Assembly (NCBI RefSeq): GCF_004216555.1
Contig: NZ_SGWQ01000009.1
Location: forward strand, 1-64,000
Length of the DNA stretch: 64,000 nucleotides
Direction: 5' to 3'
From: Herbihabitans rhizosphaerae
Lineage (GTDB): Bacteria; Actinomycetota; Actinomycetes; Mycobacteriales; Pseudonocardiaceae
The position numbers were made by a program, and so were the translations under genes. The notes below the pieces were generated by a model. It was not told the DNA's origin. It was given only the letters and a program-made list of their open reading frames with translations, and did no database searches. Shown here in pieces: positions 52,372 through 62,400 of this stretch. Positions within the stretch are counted from its first letter, which is position 1. Every line of letters starts with the position of its first letter.

Positions 52372-52384
52372 GTTTACTGTAAAC
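52372..52384. promoter_or_regulatory. Short palindrome GTTTACTGTAAAC
   Basis: A perfect 6-bp inverted repeat around a central T, in the 229-bp gap between the CoA-transferase-family stop and the small membrane protein start. It could be a regulator site for the latter, 176 bp from its start. Nothing else is recognisable in this gap. Confidence 0.3.
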
Positions 52385-52425
52385 CCGCTTTGACTACAGA
52401 GCGCGCAGGCACGCCGCCCCGCGGG

Positions 52426-53568
52426 TCACGCGATCAGACCATCGGCACGCAGCGTGTCGATCTCCTCGTCGGCGACGCCCAGTTCGGCGAGCACCTCGGC
52501 GGTGTCCGCGCGGGCCTCGTGCGGCGCGTCCGGCACGCCCGTCGGCGTGCGGCTGAACTTCGGCGCGGGCGCCGGCTGCGGATCACCGCCGACCTCCACG
52601 AACGTGCGGCGCGCGACGTTGTGCGGGTGGCCGGGCGCCTCGGACGGCGTCAGCACCGGCGTGAGGCACGCGTCGGTGCCCTCGGCCAGCTTCTCCCACT
52701 CGTCGCGGGTCTTGCCCTTGATCGCCGCGCTGATCTTCTCGCGCATGTCCGGCCACAGCGACGGATCCATGTGCTGCCCCGGCGCCGGGCCGTCCAGCCC
52801 GAGCACGGTCATCGCGTCGGCCCAGAACCGCGCCTCGATCGCGCCCAGCGCCACGTACTTGCCGTCGGCCGTCTCGTAGGTGTCGTAGAACGGTGCGCCG
52901 CCGTCCAGCAGGTTCTCGCCGCGCGGGTTCGACCAGACGCCGAGGTTGACCAGCCCGTGCAGGCTCGTGGTCAGCGCCGCCGCACCGTCCACCATGGACG
53001 CGTCCACGACCTGCCCCTTGCCCGAGTTCTGCCGCTCGAACAGCGCCGCCAGCACGCCCATGGCGAGCAGCAGACCGCCGCCGCCGAAGTCGCCGATCAG
53101 GTTCAGCGGGAGGACCGGCTTCTCCCCCGCCCGGCCGATCGGCTCCAGCGCGCCGGCCAGGCCGATGTAGTTGATGTCGTGCCCGGCGGCCTGCGCCAGC
53201 GGCCCGTCCTGACCCCAGCCGGTGATCCGCCCGTAGACGAGCTTCTCGTTGCGCGCCAAGCAATCCGCCGGCCCGATGCCCAGCCGCTCGGCCACGCCGG
53301 GCCGGTACCCCTCGATCAGCACGTCGGCCCGTTCGACGAGCTGGAGCACCAGTTCGCGGCCGCGATCGGACTTGGTGTCCACGCCGATCCAGCGGCGGCC
53401 ACGGGTCAGCGGATCGTTCGGGAAGGTGAGCACGTCCGCGCCCGGCTTGGCCCGGTCGACCCTGATCACGTCCGCGCCGAGATCGGCGAGGACGGTGCAG
53501 GCGTAGGGCGCGGGCGCGAGGCCGGCCAGCTCCACGACCTTCATCCCGGCGAGTGGTCCCTGAGGCAT
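52426..53568 (-). CDS. mcr: CaiB/BaiF family protein, alpha-methylacyl-CoA racemase-like
   Basis: 380 residues, type III CoA-transferase fold. The racemase residues are visible: His in AAGHDINYIG, Asp in LNLIGDFGGGG and Glu in GAIEARFWADAM, as in AMACR/MCR. It would epimerise 2-methylacyl-CoA esters so that beta-oxidation can proceed. It lies 34 bp downstream of the acyl-CoA dehydrogenase and is in the same operon. Confidence 0.85.
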   Translation of the reverse strand: MPQGPLAGMKVVELAGLAPAPYACTVLADLGADVIRVDRAKPGADVLTFPNDPLTRGRRWIGVDTKSDRGRELVLQLVERADVLIEGYRPGVAERLGIGPADCLARNEKLVYGRITGWGQDGPLAQAAGHDINYIGLAGALEPIGRAGEKPVLPLNLIGDFGGGGLLLAMGVLAALFERQNSGKGQVVDASMVDGAAALTTSLHGLVNLGVWSNPRGENLLDGGAPFYDTYETADGKYVALGAIEARFWADAMTVLGLDGPAPGQHMDPSLWPDMREKISAAIKGKTRDEWEKLAEGTDACLTPVLTPSEAPGHPHNVARRTFVEVGGDPQPAPAPKFSRTPTGVPDAPHEARADTAEVLAELGVADEEIDTLRADGLIA

Positions 53569-53602
53569 GAGTTCCTCTCGAAATCGTTGCGGCGTAAGGG
53601 AA

Positions 53603-54763
53603 TCAGAGCGTGCGGGAGATGATTTCCTTCATGATCTCGTTGGTGCCGCCGAAGATCCGCTGCACCCGCGCGGCCGTCCACACCTGCGAGATCGGGTACT
53701 CGGTCATGTAGCCGTAGCCGCCGAACAGCTGCAGGCACTCGTCGGCCACCCGGGACAGCCGGTCGGTGGTCCACCACTTCGCCATCGCGGCGGTCGGCAC
53801 GTCCAGCTCGCCACGCACGTGCTGCTCGATGCACTGGTCGAGGAACGCGCGGCACACCGTCGCCTCGGTGGCCGACTCGGCGAGCTTGAACTTCGTGTTC
53901 TGGAACTTGAAGATCTCCCGGCCGAACGCGGTGCGGTCCTTGGTGTACGCCAGGGTGATCTTCACCGCCGCCTCCATCGCCGCGACCGCGGTCACCGCGA
54001 TGATCAACCGCTCCTGCGGGAGCTGCTGCATGAGCTGGACGAAGCCCTGCCCCTCCTGGCCGCCGAGCAGGTTGTCCGCCGGAATCCGCACGTCGTCGAA
54101 GAACATCTCGGCGGTGTCCTGGCCCTTGAGGCCGATCTTGTCCAGCACCCGGCCGCGCCGGAAGCCCTCGCGTTCGGTCTCCACCACGACCAGCGACACG
54201 CCCTGCGCCGCCTCCTCGGGGTTGGTCTTGGCCGCGACGATCACGATGTCGGCCTGGGCGCCGTTGGTGATGAACGTCTTCGCGCCGTTCACCACGTACT
54301 CCGCGTCGTCTCCACTGCCATCCCTGATCGCCCGCGTCCTGATGTTCTGCAGGTCCGACCCGGTGCCGGGCTCGGTCATGGCGATCGCGCCGACCAGCTC
54401 GCCGGAGGCCATCTTGGGCAGCCAGCGCTTCTTCTGCTCCTCGGTGCCGTACCCGGCGATGTAGTGCGCCACGATGCCGGAGTGCACGCTCACGCCCCAC
54501 GCCGAGTCGCCGGCGTAGGTCTGCTCCTCAAGCAGCACGGCCTCGTGCGCGAAGGTGCCGCCGCCACCGCCGTACTCCTCGGGGATGCTCATGCACAGCA
54601 GGCCGACCTCGCCGGCCTTGTTCCACAGCTCGCGGTCGACCTCCTTCTGCTCGGCCCACCGCTCCTGGTGCGGGGTGAGCTCCTTCTCGCAGAACGTCCG
54701 CGTCATCTCGCGCAACGCGTCGAGGTCGTCGTTCATCCACGAGGAACGGTGAGTGCCGGGCAC
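53603..54763 (-). CDS. Acyl-CoA dehydrogenase
   Basis: About 386 residues. AMTEPGTGSDLQNIRT and QLFGGYGYMTEYPI are family signatures. The usual YEGTNE position reads FGGTNEIMKEII, so the catalytic Glu must come from the alternative helix position used by isovaleryl- and long-chain-type enzymes. I chose GTG 54763 (VPGTHRSSWM...), which has GGAGG upstream; the frame is open to 54799. With the racemase it suggests branched-chain acyl-CoA oxidation under the divergent TetR. Confidence 0.87.
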   Translation of the reverse strand: MPGTHRSSWMNDDLDALREMTRTFCEKELTPHQERWAEQKEVDRELWNKAGEVGLLCMSIPEEYGGGGGTFAHEAVLLEEQTYAGDSAWGVSVHSGIVAHYIAGYGTEEQKKRWLPKMASGELVGAIAMTEPGTGSDLQNIRTRAIRDGSGDDAEYVVNGAKTFITNGAQADIVIVAAKTNPEEAAQGVSLVVVETEREGFRRGRVLDKIGLKGQDTAEMFFDDVRIPADNLLGGQEGQGFVQLMQQLPQERLIIAVTAVAAMEAAVKITLAYTKDRTAFGREIFKFQNTKFKLAESATEATVCRAFLDQCIEQHVRGELDVPTAAMAKWWTTDRLSRVADECLQLFGGYGYMTEYPISQVWTAARVQRIFGGTNEIMKEIISRTL

Positions 54764-54788
54764 GGGAACCTCCAGCGGGGGTGGCAAA

Positions 54789-54806
54789 ACATTCCGCACG
54801 GAATGT
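54789..54806. promoter_or_regulatory. Palindromic operator of the divergent TetR
   Basis: ACATTCCG-CA-CGGAATGT is a perfect 8-bp inverted repeat with a 2-bp centre, between the acyl-CoA dehydrogenase start (54763) and the TetR start (54866). This is the size and place expected for a TetR dimer site that represses both genes. Confidence 0.7.
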
Positions 54807-54865
54807 AAGTTCTACCGTGAAGGTACATGTCGACCGTCCGGCACGTAAAGCGCGGGAGGAACACC

Positions 54866-55468
54866 GTGACGCAGATACCTGCCCGCACCCACCGAACCCA
54901 GCGGGAGCGCAGCGACGCCACCCGCGAGCTGTTGCTGGACGCCACGGTCGACTGCCTCGTGGAGCTGGGCTACGCCGGCACCTCGATCAACGAGATCTGC
55001 CGCCGCGCCGGCGTGTCCCGCGGCGCGCAGCAACACCACTTCGCGTCCAAGGCGGAGCTGATGGCACAGGCGGTCGAGCACCTCGTGGTCAAGCTGACCG
55101 AGCAGTCCGGCGAGGTGCGGGGCAGCGCCGCCACCAAGGTCAACAAGACCGTCGACGAGCTGTGGGAGAAGCTCTCCGGCACGCTGTTCACCGCCGCGCT
55201 CGAACTGTGGGTGGCCGCGCGCACCGACGACGAGTTGCGCGCCGCGATGGAGCCGATGGACCGGATGCTCGGGCGGTCGACCCTCGCCGGCTACCGGGAG
55301 ATCACCGACGGCGTGATGAAGCCGGGCAGCGTCGACACGGTGTACTGGATGACGATCAACCTGATCCGCGGGCTCGCGCTGGACGCCATGATCGGCGGCG
55401 ACCCGCGCCGGCACGCCACACTGCTGAACGAGTGGAAGCGGATCGTCAAGACGATCTACCTGGCCTGA
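54866..55468 (+). CDS. TetR family regulator of the acyl-CoA locus
   Basis: 200 residues. The HTH is at about 16-62 (ATVDCLVELGYAGTSINEI ... RGAQQHHFASKAEL). The effector domain is typical of fatty-acid-locus TetR proteins. GTG 54866 is preceded by GGAGGA; in-frame codons to 54827 lie over the operator. The ligand is probably an acyl-CoA (inference from targets). Confidence 0.87.
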   Translation: MTQIPARTHRTQRERSDATRELLLDATVDCLVELGYAGTSINEICRRAGVSRGAQQHHFASKAELMAQAVEHLVVKLTEQSGEVRGSAATKVNKTVDELWEKLSGTLFTAALELWVAARTDDELRAAMEPMDRMLGRSTLAGYREITDGVMKPGSVDTVYWMTINLIRGLALDAMIGGDPRRHATLLNEWKRIVKTIYLA

Positions 55469-55477
55469 CCGGCGGTG

Positions 55478-55524
55478 GTATGTGTTGACCGGCCCGGCCC
55501 TCGCACGAGCCGGCCAACACATAC
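55478..55524 (+). terminator. Stem-loop terminator after the TetR gene
   Basis: GTATGTGTTG (55478-55487) pairs with CAACACATAC (55515-55524), and the stem continues inward with CCGGC/GCCGG after one mismatch. It begins 10 bp after the stop codon. Confidence 0.65.
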
Positions 55525-55632
55525 ATAGATGAGGGAGTTCCGCCCGAAAAATGACGTTCGCACGAGAAAACGTTTCGTGACCGAGACAGCCCGCCGGGAC
55601 CGGTCCCGGGCCCCGGTGCCACTATCTCGGGG

Positions 55633-56667
55633 GTGAGCGAATCCACGTCGCGGTGGCCGGCGCTGGCCGCACCACCGCTGTTCTTGATCACCGCGGGCCT
55701 CGTGATCTGGGGCTCCTTCGCCAATCTGCTCGTCGAAACCGACCGCTCCGGCGGTGAGATGACCCTCAACATGTGGGGGTCCACGGACAGCGACGAGGGC
55801 GTCATCGTCGGACTGAGCGCCGTGGCCGCCGCCGTGTTGCTGGTCGCCGCGGCGGCCGTCACGCTGCTCGCTCGCCGGCCGGGCCGAAACGCCGCCGGTG
55901 CCCGCGCGCTGGCCGGGATCGCCGCCGGCTGGACCGCCGGTGCCACCGCGTTCGTCGGCATGATCGTGCTGTTCCAGATCTCCGAGGCGTCCGACCGGCA
56001 GAATTCGGGGCGCGAGGTGGACGCCGGGCTCGGCATGTGGCTGCTGATCATCGCCAGCGTGCTCGCGGTCGCCACGGCGATCGCGGTGACCGTGTCGACC
56101 AAGGCCGCCGAGCCGGGCACGCACCCGTGGGCCGAGCCGGCGTCCGGCGCGTTCGCCATGATCGGCGCGGCCGTGCTCGCCGTGATCGGCAGCTTCCTGC
56201 CGATGTACGACCGCACGGCCCGCCGCTCCGGCGGCGACGTCGAGATCTGGCAGAGCCTGTGGTCGCAGGGCGTGTCCGGCAACATTCGCCCGGCGGGCGA
56301 CATCGTCCGCTGGGGCATCCCGGTGACGGTGGCCGCGGCCGTGCTGGTGATCGGCGGCGTGTTGATCGCCGCCGCCGGCAACTCACCGGAACGCCGTCTC
56401 GCCGGCCTGTTCGGGCGGCTCACCGGTGCGATCGGGGCCGGTGCGCTCGGCGGTCTGGTGACCGGGGTCGCGGTGATGGCGATCGACGCGCTCAAAATCG
56501 AGGAGCAGGACCGGTCGCACGGTCGCGAGTCCGACGTGTCGATCGGCTTCGGCACCTACGCGCTGCTGATCGCGACGGCGATCGCCGTACTCGGCGCGGT
56601 CTGGGGTGCGCGCTCGGCACGCACCGCACAACACGATTCCGTTGCACCACAGGAGAACACGCGGTGA
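55633..56667 (+). CDS. Multi-pass membrane protein, paralogue A
   Basis: 344 residues with about eight hydrophobic segments in two similar halves, each with exported loops (LNMWGSTDSDEG; EIWQSLWSQG). GTG start 55633. Similar in layout and motifs to the next gene, which suggests tandem duplication. No known family. Confidence 0.65.
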   Translation: MSESTSRWPALAAPPLFLITAGLVIWGSFANLLVETDRSGGEMTLNMWGSTDSDEGVIVGLSAVAAAVLLVAAAAVTLLARRPGRNAAGARALAGIAAGWTAGATAFVGMIVLFQISEASDRQNSGREVDAGLGMWLLIIASVLAVATAIAVTVSTKAAEPGTHPWAEPASGAFAMIGAAVLAVIGSFLPMYDRTARRSGGDVEIWQSLWSQGVSGNIRPAGDIVRWGIPVTVAAAVLVIGGVLIAAAGNSPERRLAGLFGRLTGAIGAGALGGLVTGVAVMAIDALKIEEQDRSHGRESDVSIGFGTYALLIATAIAVLGAVWGARSARTAQHDSVAPQENTR

Positions 56668-56707
56668 TTTCCTGGACGCCGCGCCCGGCCGCGACAAGGA
56701 TTGCCCG

Positions 56708-57982
56708 ATGATCGAATCGCCGGGACGGACCGGCTGGCGCAACGGGATCATCGCGGCGGGCCTGCTGGTGTTGGCCGCCGGCCTGGTGGTGTGGACGACA
56801 TTCACCGACCTGGTCACCGTCGACACGCTCCGCACGAGCGGCGGCCGGGAGACCGGCACCAGCCGCACGCTGGGCATGTGGGGCACGGACACCGTCCGCA
56901 TTCCCGAACGCCCGAACGGCACGACACACGACACCACGATGCTCGGCCTGGTCGCGCTGGCCGCCGCCGCGCTGCTCGTGATCTGCGCGGTGCTGCTGCT
57001 GATCGCGCGGACCGGCCGAGGCCCCGGCATCGCTCGGCTGCTCACCGGGATCGCCACCGGTGCGACCGTCGGCATGGCGCTGCTGGTCATGTTGCTGGTG
57101 ACCTTCCAGCACAGCCAGACCAACGAGGCCATGGAGAGCGGGTCGAGCTCCAGTCAGCGGTACGAGGCCAGCACCGGGCTCGGGCTGTGGCTGCTGATCA
57201 TCGCCGGCGTCGCGACACTCGCCGCGCTCGTGCTCGCGCTGACCGGCAGGACGGCGCCGGCCACCGAGACCAAACCCGGCTCGGTCGGCTCGTCGGTGCT
57301 GTCCGGACTGCTGCTGCTGGCCGCCGCCGGGCTCGTGATCGGCGGCAGCTTCGGCGCGCTGTTCAGCTTCTCCTCGGAGCGCCGCGGTTCGACCAGCGGG
57401 TTCTCCCGCAGCCTGTGGTCGGTGACCCAGACGAGTTCGCGCGGCGACCGCACCAACGAGATCGCCCAGTTCGGTGTCGCCGCGATCGTGGCCGCCGTGC
57501 TGCTCGTGGTGGCCGCCGCGCTCGCGGTGCTCTCGGCGTACGCGGTCAGCTCCCGGCAGCCGGCGCGCAGCGGACGGCTGATCGGCACGGTCGGCTTCGG
57601 CATTCTGGTGGCGACCGTGCTGACGGTGACCGTCGCCTCGATCGAGGCGCTGGTCGACATCGCCGCCGAGGACGTGTCGCCGGGCGAGACGGTGAACGCG
57701 TCGCTCGGGCTCGGCAGCTACCTGCTGTTCGGCGCGCTGGTGGTGGCGGTCGTCGGCATCGTGTTCGGGCCGAGGGCGCTGCCGGTCGGCGGTCCACAGT
57801 GGACACAGATGCCCGACACGCCGACGCCGCCCATGGGTGTGCCGATCACGCAATCCGATCCCACACAGCCAGTTGTCGCGCAACCTGTTGTCGCGCAAGA
57901 GGATCCGCCCACGGAGCCGAAACCGGAGCCAGCGCCGGCACCGGAACAGCAGGAACCCGACGCGACACCGCCACGAGACTGA
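56708..57982 (+). CDS. Multi-pass membrane protein, paralogue B
   Basis: 424 residues. Same plan as the preceding gene (LGMWGTDTVRI and FSRSLWSVTQ loops, about eight hydrophobic segments), with an added cytoplasmic Pro/Gln/Glu tail of about 70 residues (TEPKPEPAPAPEQQEP). ATG 56708, 41 bp after paralogue A. Unknown function. Confidence 0.65.
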   Translation: MIESPGRTGWRNGIIAAGLLVLAAGLVVWTTFTDLVTVDTLRTSGGRETGTSRTLGMWGTDTVRIPERPNGTTHDTTMLGLVALAAAALLVICAVLLLIARTGRGPGIARLLTGIATGATVGMALLVMLLVTFQHSQTNEAMESGSSSSQRYEASTGLGLWLLIIAGVATLAALVLALTGRTAPATETKPGSVGSSVLSGLLLLAAAGLVIGGSFGALFSFSSERRGSTSGFSRSLWSVTQTSSRGDRTNEIAQFGVAAIVAAVLLVVAAALAVLSAYAVSSRQPARSGRLIGTVGFGILVATVLTVTVASIEALVDIAAEDVSPGETVNASLGLGSYLLFGALVVAVVGIVFGPRALPVGGPQWTQMPDTPTPPMGVPITQSDPTQPVVAQPVVAQEDPPTEPKPEPAPAPEQQEPDATPPRD

Positions 57983-58030
57983 AACACGTGGTTCGCGGTT
58001 CGGCAACAGTGCGCGGGCACGGTGGACGGC

Positions 58031-59113
58031 ATGGATAGAGCCATGCCGTCCCCGCGCATCTGGCGTATGCGCATCGAGCTGGACGACCGCCCCGGTGCGT
58101 TGGCCCGAGTCGCCACCCGGCTCGCCGCCCGTGACTGCAACGTGCTCGGGCTGTCCGTACTGCCCGTGCCCGGCGGGGTGGTGGACGAGATCGTGGTGCA
58201 CCTCGCGCCCGAGGTCACGCCGGCCGATCTGGTGTCGGAGGTGCGCGCCGAGGGTGGCCGCTGTGTCGGGATCACCGCGGCCGACGTGCACAAGCTGGTC
58301 GACCGGACGACGTCCGCGCTGCGGGCCGGCGCCGACGCGCTGCGCGACGGCGGCACGGTGGCGCGGTCGGTGCGCACGCTGCTCGGCGCCGACTCGGTCA
58401 CCGTCGGCCCCCCGGCATCGGGCGACCCGACGCACCTGGCCTCGCTGACCGTCGGCGAGGTGACACTCACCGCCCGGCGCGGCTGGGCGCCGTTCACCGA
58501 GGTGGAGCGGGCCAGGCTGGCCGCGTTCGGCGAGCTGCTGGTGGCGAACGCGGTCGCCGCGGACGCGCCGCACCCCGTGATCACCTCCGACGGCGCCGGC
58601 CTGGTGCTGCGGCCCGGCACGCCGGCCGACGCGGACGCGGTCGCCGATCTGCACGCCCGATGCTCGGCCAGCACGTTGTTCAGCCGGTACCACGGTGGCC
58701 TGCGCACGATGCCGAGGCGGTGGCTGTACCGGCTGCTCAGCCCGCCGCGCGGGCGCACCCTGCTCGCGCTGTGCGGCACCGACGTGGTGGGGATGGCGCA
58801 GCTGATCCGCACCGGCACCCCGTCCCGCGCCGAGGTGTCCGCGCTGGTCGAGGACGGCTGGCAGCGGCGCGGGCTCGGCACGGCGATGCTGCGACGGCTG
58901 GCCGTGGTGGCGGCGGCCGGCGGGTACACCGAGATGATCGCCTGGTGCCTGCCGTCCGAGGACGCCTTCGCCAGCGCGGTCGCCGCGACCGGACTGGCCC
59001 ACTCGGAGCGCCGCGAAGACGGCATGCGCCGCATCGCGCTGCACATCGATCCCCCGTCACCCTCGACAGAAACCCTTGCGGCACAAGGGATACAGCAGCG
59101 ACCGCGCGCATAG
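58031..59113 (+). CDS. ACT domain-GNAT acetyltransferase fusion
   Basis: 360 residues. The N-terminal ACT domain (about 10-80: RMRIELDDRPGALARVATRL ... DCNVLGLSVLP) is a likely amino-acid sensor. A linker domain follows. The C-terminal GNAT fold has the acetyl-CoA loop VEDGWQRRGLGTAML. ACT-GNAT proteins in actinobacteria can be lysine acetyltransferases controlled by amino acids (Asn/Cys), for example AmiPatA-like enzymes. The start may be ATG 58031 or 58043. Confidence 0.78.
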   Translation: MDRAMPSPRIWRMRIELDDRPGALARVATRLAARDCNVLGLSVLPVPGGVVDEIVVHLAPEVTPADLVSEVRAEGGRCVGITAADVHKLVDRTTSALRAGADALRDGGTVARSVRTLLGADSVTVGPPASGDPTHLASLTVGEVTLTARRGWAPFTEVERARLAAFGELLVANAVAADAPHPVITSDGAGLVLRPGTPADADAVADLHARCSASTLFSRYHGGLRTMPRRWLYRLLSPPRGRTLLALCGTDVVGMAQLIRTGTPSRAEVSALVEDGWQRRGLGTAMLRRLAVVAAAGGYTEMIAWCLPSEDAFASAVAATGLAHSERREDGMRRIALHIDPPSPSTETLAAQGIQQRPRA

Positions 59114-59325
59114 GCGAAGGGGTCCCGAGCAGACGCTCCTCGACTCCCGGGGTGGCGGCCCCGACATCGACGTCCCCATCGTCGATGTCCACCGCGCCGA
59201 CGGCCACGACGGTGACGCTCCACGACACGCGATCAGGCAGCGGCATGGGCGAAGGCCGCTGGGTACTGGCTTTCCCGCACATCGGCGACGGCACCGCGAT
59301 CATGCAGGTCGACGTGCACTGACCG
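59114..59325. other. Intergenic region with a possible 45-residue ORF
   Basis: An ATG at 59185 opens 45 codons to the TGA at 59320-59322 (VTLHDTRSGSG, then GRWVLAFPHIGDGTAIMQV). There is no ribosome site or family match. I leave it as a possible small gene. Confidence 0.25.
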
Positions 59326-59445
59326 CTAGTACTACAGGGCCTTTCCGGCGTGTCGTGAGCCCCGCTACGGGTCGAGCCCGCTGAACCTTTTAGCCGCGCT
59401 AACGGGTTCAGCGGGCTCGACCCGGTTGTAGCCCTGTAGTACTAG
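59326..59445. repeat. 120-bp two-tier palindrome, possible bidirectional terminator or MITE
   Basis: Outer arms CTAGTACTACAGGGC (59326-59340) and GCCCTGTAGTACTAG (59431-59445) are a perfect 15-bp pair. Inner arms CGGGTCGAGCCCGCTGAACC (59368-59387) and its complement (59405-59424) are a perfect 20-bp pair with a 17-base loop. The right outer arm includes the stop codon of the LuxR gene. The two sides between the arms differ in length (27 and 6 bases). Confidence 0.7.
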
Positions 59446-62400
59446 TCGAGCAGGCCCCTGTCGGCGGCGATCGCGGCGGCCTCGGCGCGTCGGGTGGCGC
59501 CCAGCTTGGCCATGATCCGCGACAGGTGCACGCTCACCGTCTTCTCGCTGATGTACAGCTCCTCGCCGACCTGGCGGTTGGTGCGGCCGGTGGCGACGAG
59601 CTTGAGTACCGAGTGCTCCCTCGGCGTGAGCAGGTCCACCGTGTCCCGCCGGGTCGCGCCGTCGGACAGGCTGATCCGCGCGCGGCGGGCCACTCGCCGC
59701 ACGGCGTCCTGCAGCGGTCGCGCGCCCAGCCGGTCGGCCACCTCGCACACGGCACGCAGCTCGTCCACCGCCTCGGCACGCCGGTCGTGCGAGAGCAACG
59801 CCTCGGCCAGCCGCCAGCGGCACAGCGCCTGCTCGTACACCGCGCCGTAGTCGAACCCGTCCACGGCGGCACGCCACGCCTCCGGGTCACTGTCACCCGA
59901 CAGCCTCGTCCACTCCGCCTCGGCCCTGGCCAGCCACGCGCGCCCCTCCGGGCCGAGCGTGCCCGTCCTCGGCTGCACGCCGGCGGCCACCTTCCTGGCG
60001 TCCTCGATCAGCGCGAGGCTCTGCGACCGGGCCACGTCCACGGCCGTGTCGTCGCGCCGGGTGCGCGCCCGCTGGGCCACCTCGGCGTGCGCGGCGATGC
60101 CCAGCGCGGCCACCCGCAGGCCGGCCAGCAGCCACTGCCCGCCACCGCGGCGCACCCAGTCCATCGCCTCGCCGACCTGCTCGACGGCCCGCTCCGGCTT
60201 GCCCTTCCAGCACGCCAGCTCCGCCCCCACCACGCAGGTGACCAGCGCGATCTGCAGATCGCGGTGCCAGTGCTCGCGCAGATCGGTGACCAGCCGCTCC
60301 GCCTCGGCGAACCGGCCCCGCCCGACCGTCACGTGCCCGGCGACCGCGGCCAGCCTGGCCGACACCGTGTTGGACACCCGGCGTGCCGGCGGCTCCGCGG
60401 CCGCCTCCGCGCCGTCCCACTCGCCGACGACGTAACGCAGCACCACCCGCATCACGCGCAGCTCGAGCCCGTAGTCGCTCCACGTGATGCCGGTTTCCTT
60501 GGTGCGCGCGGCCCCCTTGTCGATCTCCTCGACCGCCTCGCCGACCCGCCCGTTCTCGTACAGCGACACCCCGAGATAGAACCGGGCACGTGCCTCCACG
60601 TTCAACGCCTGCACCTCGGCGGCACGCTTGATCGACGCGCGCAGCAGATCGCGCGACTCGTCGAGCCGGCCGGCCGTCTCGGCCAGCAACGCGAGCGTGC
60701 TCAACGCGTCGGCCTCCGCACCGCCGGCGCTGACCTCCCGCGCGTCGGCGATGGCCAGCTCCGCGCTGTGCCGCGCCTCCTCGACGCGATCCTGCGAGCG
60801 CAGCACTCTCGCCTGGACGCCGAGCACCCACGCCCGCACCGGGCTGGCCGCGCGATCGGCCAGCAGCCACCACGCCTCGTCGATCACCTCGGCGGCCTCG
60901 CTGACGTTGCCGTCCACGGAGAACTGCGCCTGCACAAGGCGGCGCCGCACGTCGGCCCGCAGCTCCGGATCCTCGCGCTCGTCGACCAGCCGCACGGCGG
61001 ACCGGGCGAACGCCAGCGCGCGCTCGGGCTCCCCCGACGTGCCGGCGAACCAGGACGCCTTGCGGACCAGGTGCAGCTCGTCGACGCCGTCCGGCCGGTC
61101 GGACTCCGGCACGGCGTCCCACAGTTTCAGCGCCAGCTCGACGTGCCGCAGCGCCTCGGCGGGCGCGCCCAGCTTCTTGGCTTCCTCGGCCGCCCGCACC
61201 GACGCGTCGAGCGCCTGCGGCAGCGCGTGACTCTCCATGCTGTGGTACGCCAGCGCGGCGGCGGTCCCGCGGACGGCGGCGCACTCCGGGTCGGCGAGAC
61301 ACGCCGCGTAGGACGCGTGCAGCCGCACCCGCTCACCGGGCAGCAGATCGCCGTACACCGCTTCGCGGAGCAGCGCGTGCCGGAAGGAGTAGACGTCCTC
61401 GGTGTCGGAGCCGGCCACGAGTACGTGGTGCTGGACCGCCTCGCGCAGCGCCTCCTCCAGCTCCTGCTCGGCGAGCCCGGCCGCGTCGCGCAGCCTGCGG
61501 TGCACCACCGTGCGGCCGGCGACCGCGGCGGCGCGCACCACCCGCTGCGCCGCGTCGCCGAGCTGTTCCACCCGGGACAGCAGCACGTCGACCAGCGTGG
61601 TCGGCAGGCCGCAGGCGTCGTCGCTGTACGCGGCGAGCAGCTCCTCGGCGAAGAACGCGTTGCCGTCCGAGCGGCGGGCGATGTCGCGCACGGCCTCGTC
61701 GTCCAGCCTGCCCTCGGCGAGGGCGGCGACGAACGAGCGCGCGTCGGTGGCGCGGAACGGCGACAGCTCCAGCCGCTCCACGGCGGGTACCCGCACCAGC
61801 TCGGCGAGCAGCGGCCGCAGCGGGTGGCGGCGGTGCAGGTCGTCGGTGCGGTAGGTGGCGGCGAGCAGCAGGCGCTGGTCGCGCATCCGGGCGATCAGGA
61901 AGGACAGCAGCCGGCGCGTCGACTCGTCGGCCCAGTGCAGGTCCTCGACGACCAGCACGACCGGGGTGCGCTCGGACAGCTCGGTGAGCACGGCGTGCAC
62001 CGCGTCGAACAGCTGCAGCTGCCCGACGTCCTGTTCGGGGCGGTGGCCGCCGACCGCGGTGGGCAGGCCGGGCGCCAGCCGCCCCTGGTCCGGCACGACC
62101 GGCAGCGTCCGTCCGGGCAGCAGCATGGCCAGCGCCGGTGTGGCCAGCGATGCCGGCACGTCGTCGCCGAGCGCGCGCACCTTGGTGAACACCTCGGCGA
62201 AGGCGAGGTAGGGCAACCCGGTCTCGCCGACGTCGACGCAGCGCCCGGTCAGCACCAGCGCCTGCTGGCCGCCGGCGTGCGCGGACAGCTCGTCGACCAG
62301 GCGGGTCTTGCCGACCCCGGCGTCCCCGGCGAGCAGCATCACGCCGAAGGAGCCCGCGGCCGCCTTGTCGTAGGCGGCTCGCAGGCCACGCATCTCCTTC

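Noticed and set aside
56492-59044. 850-codon minus-strand ORF
   Set aside because: Shadow of the two membrane proteins and the ACT-GNAT gene, with biased low-complexity composition.
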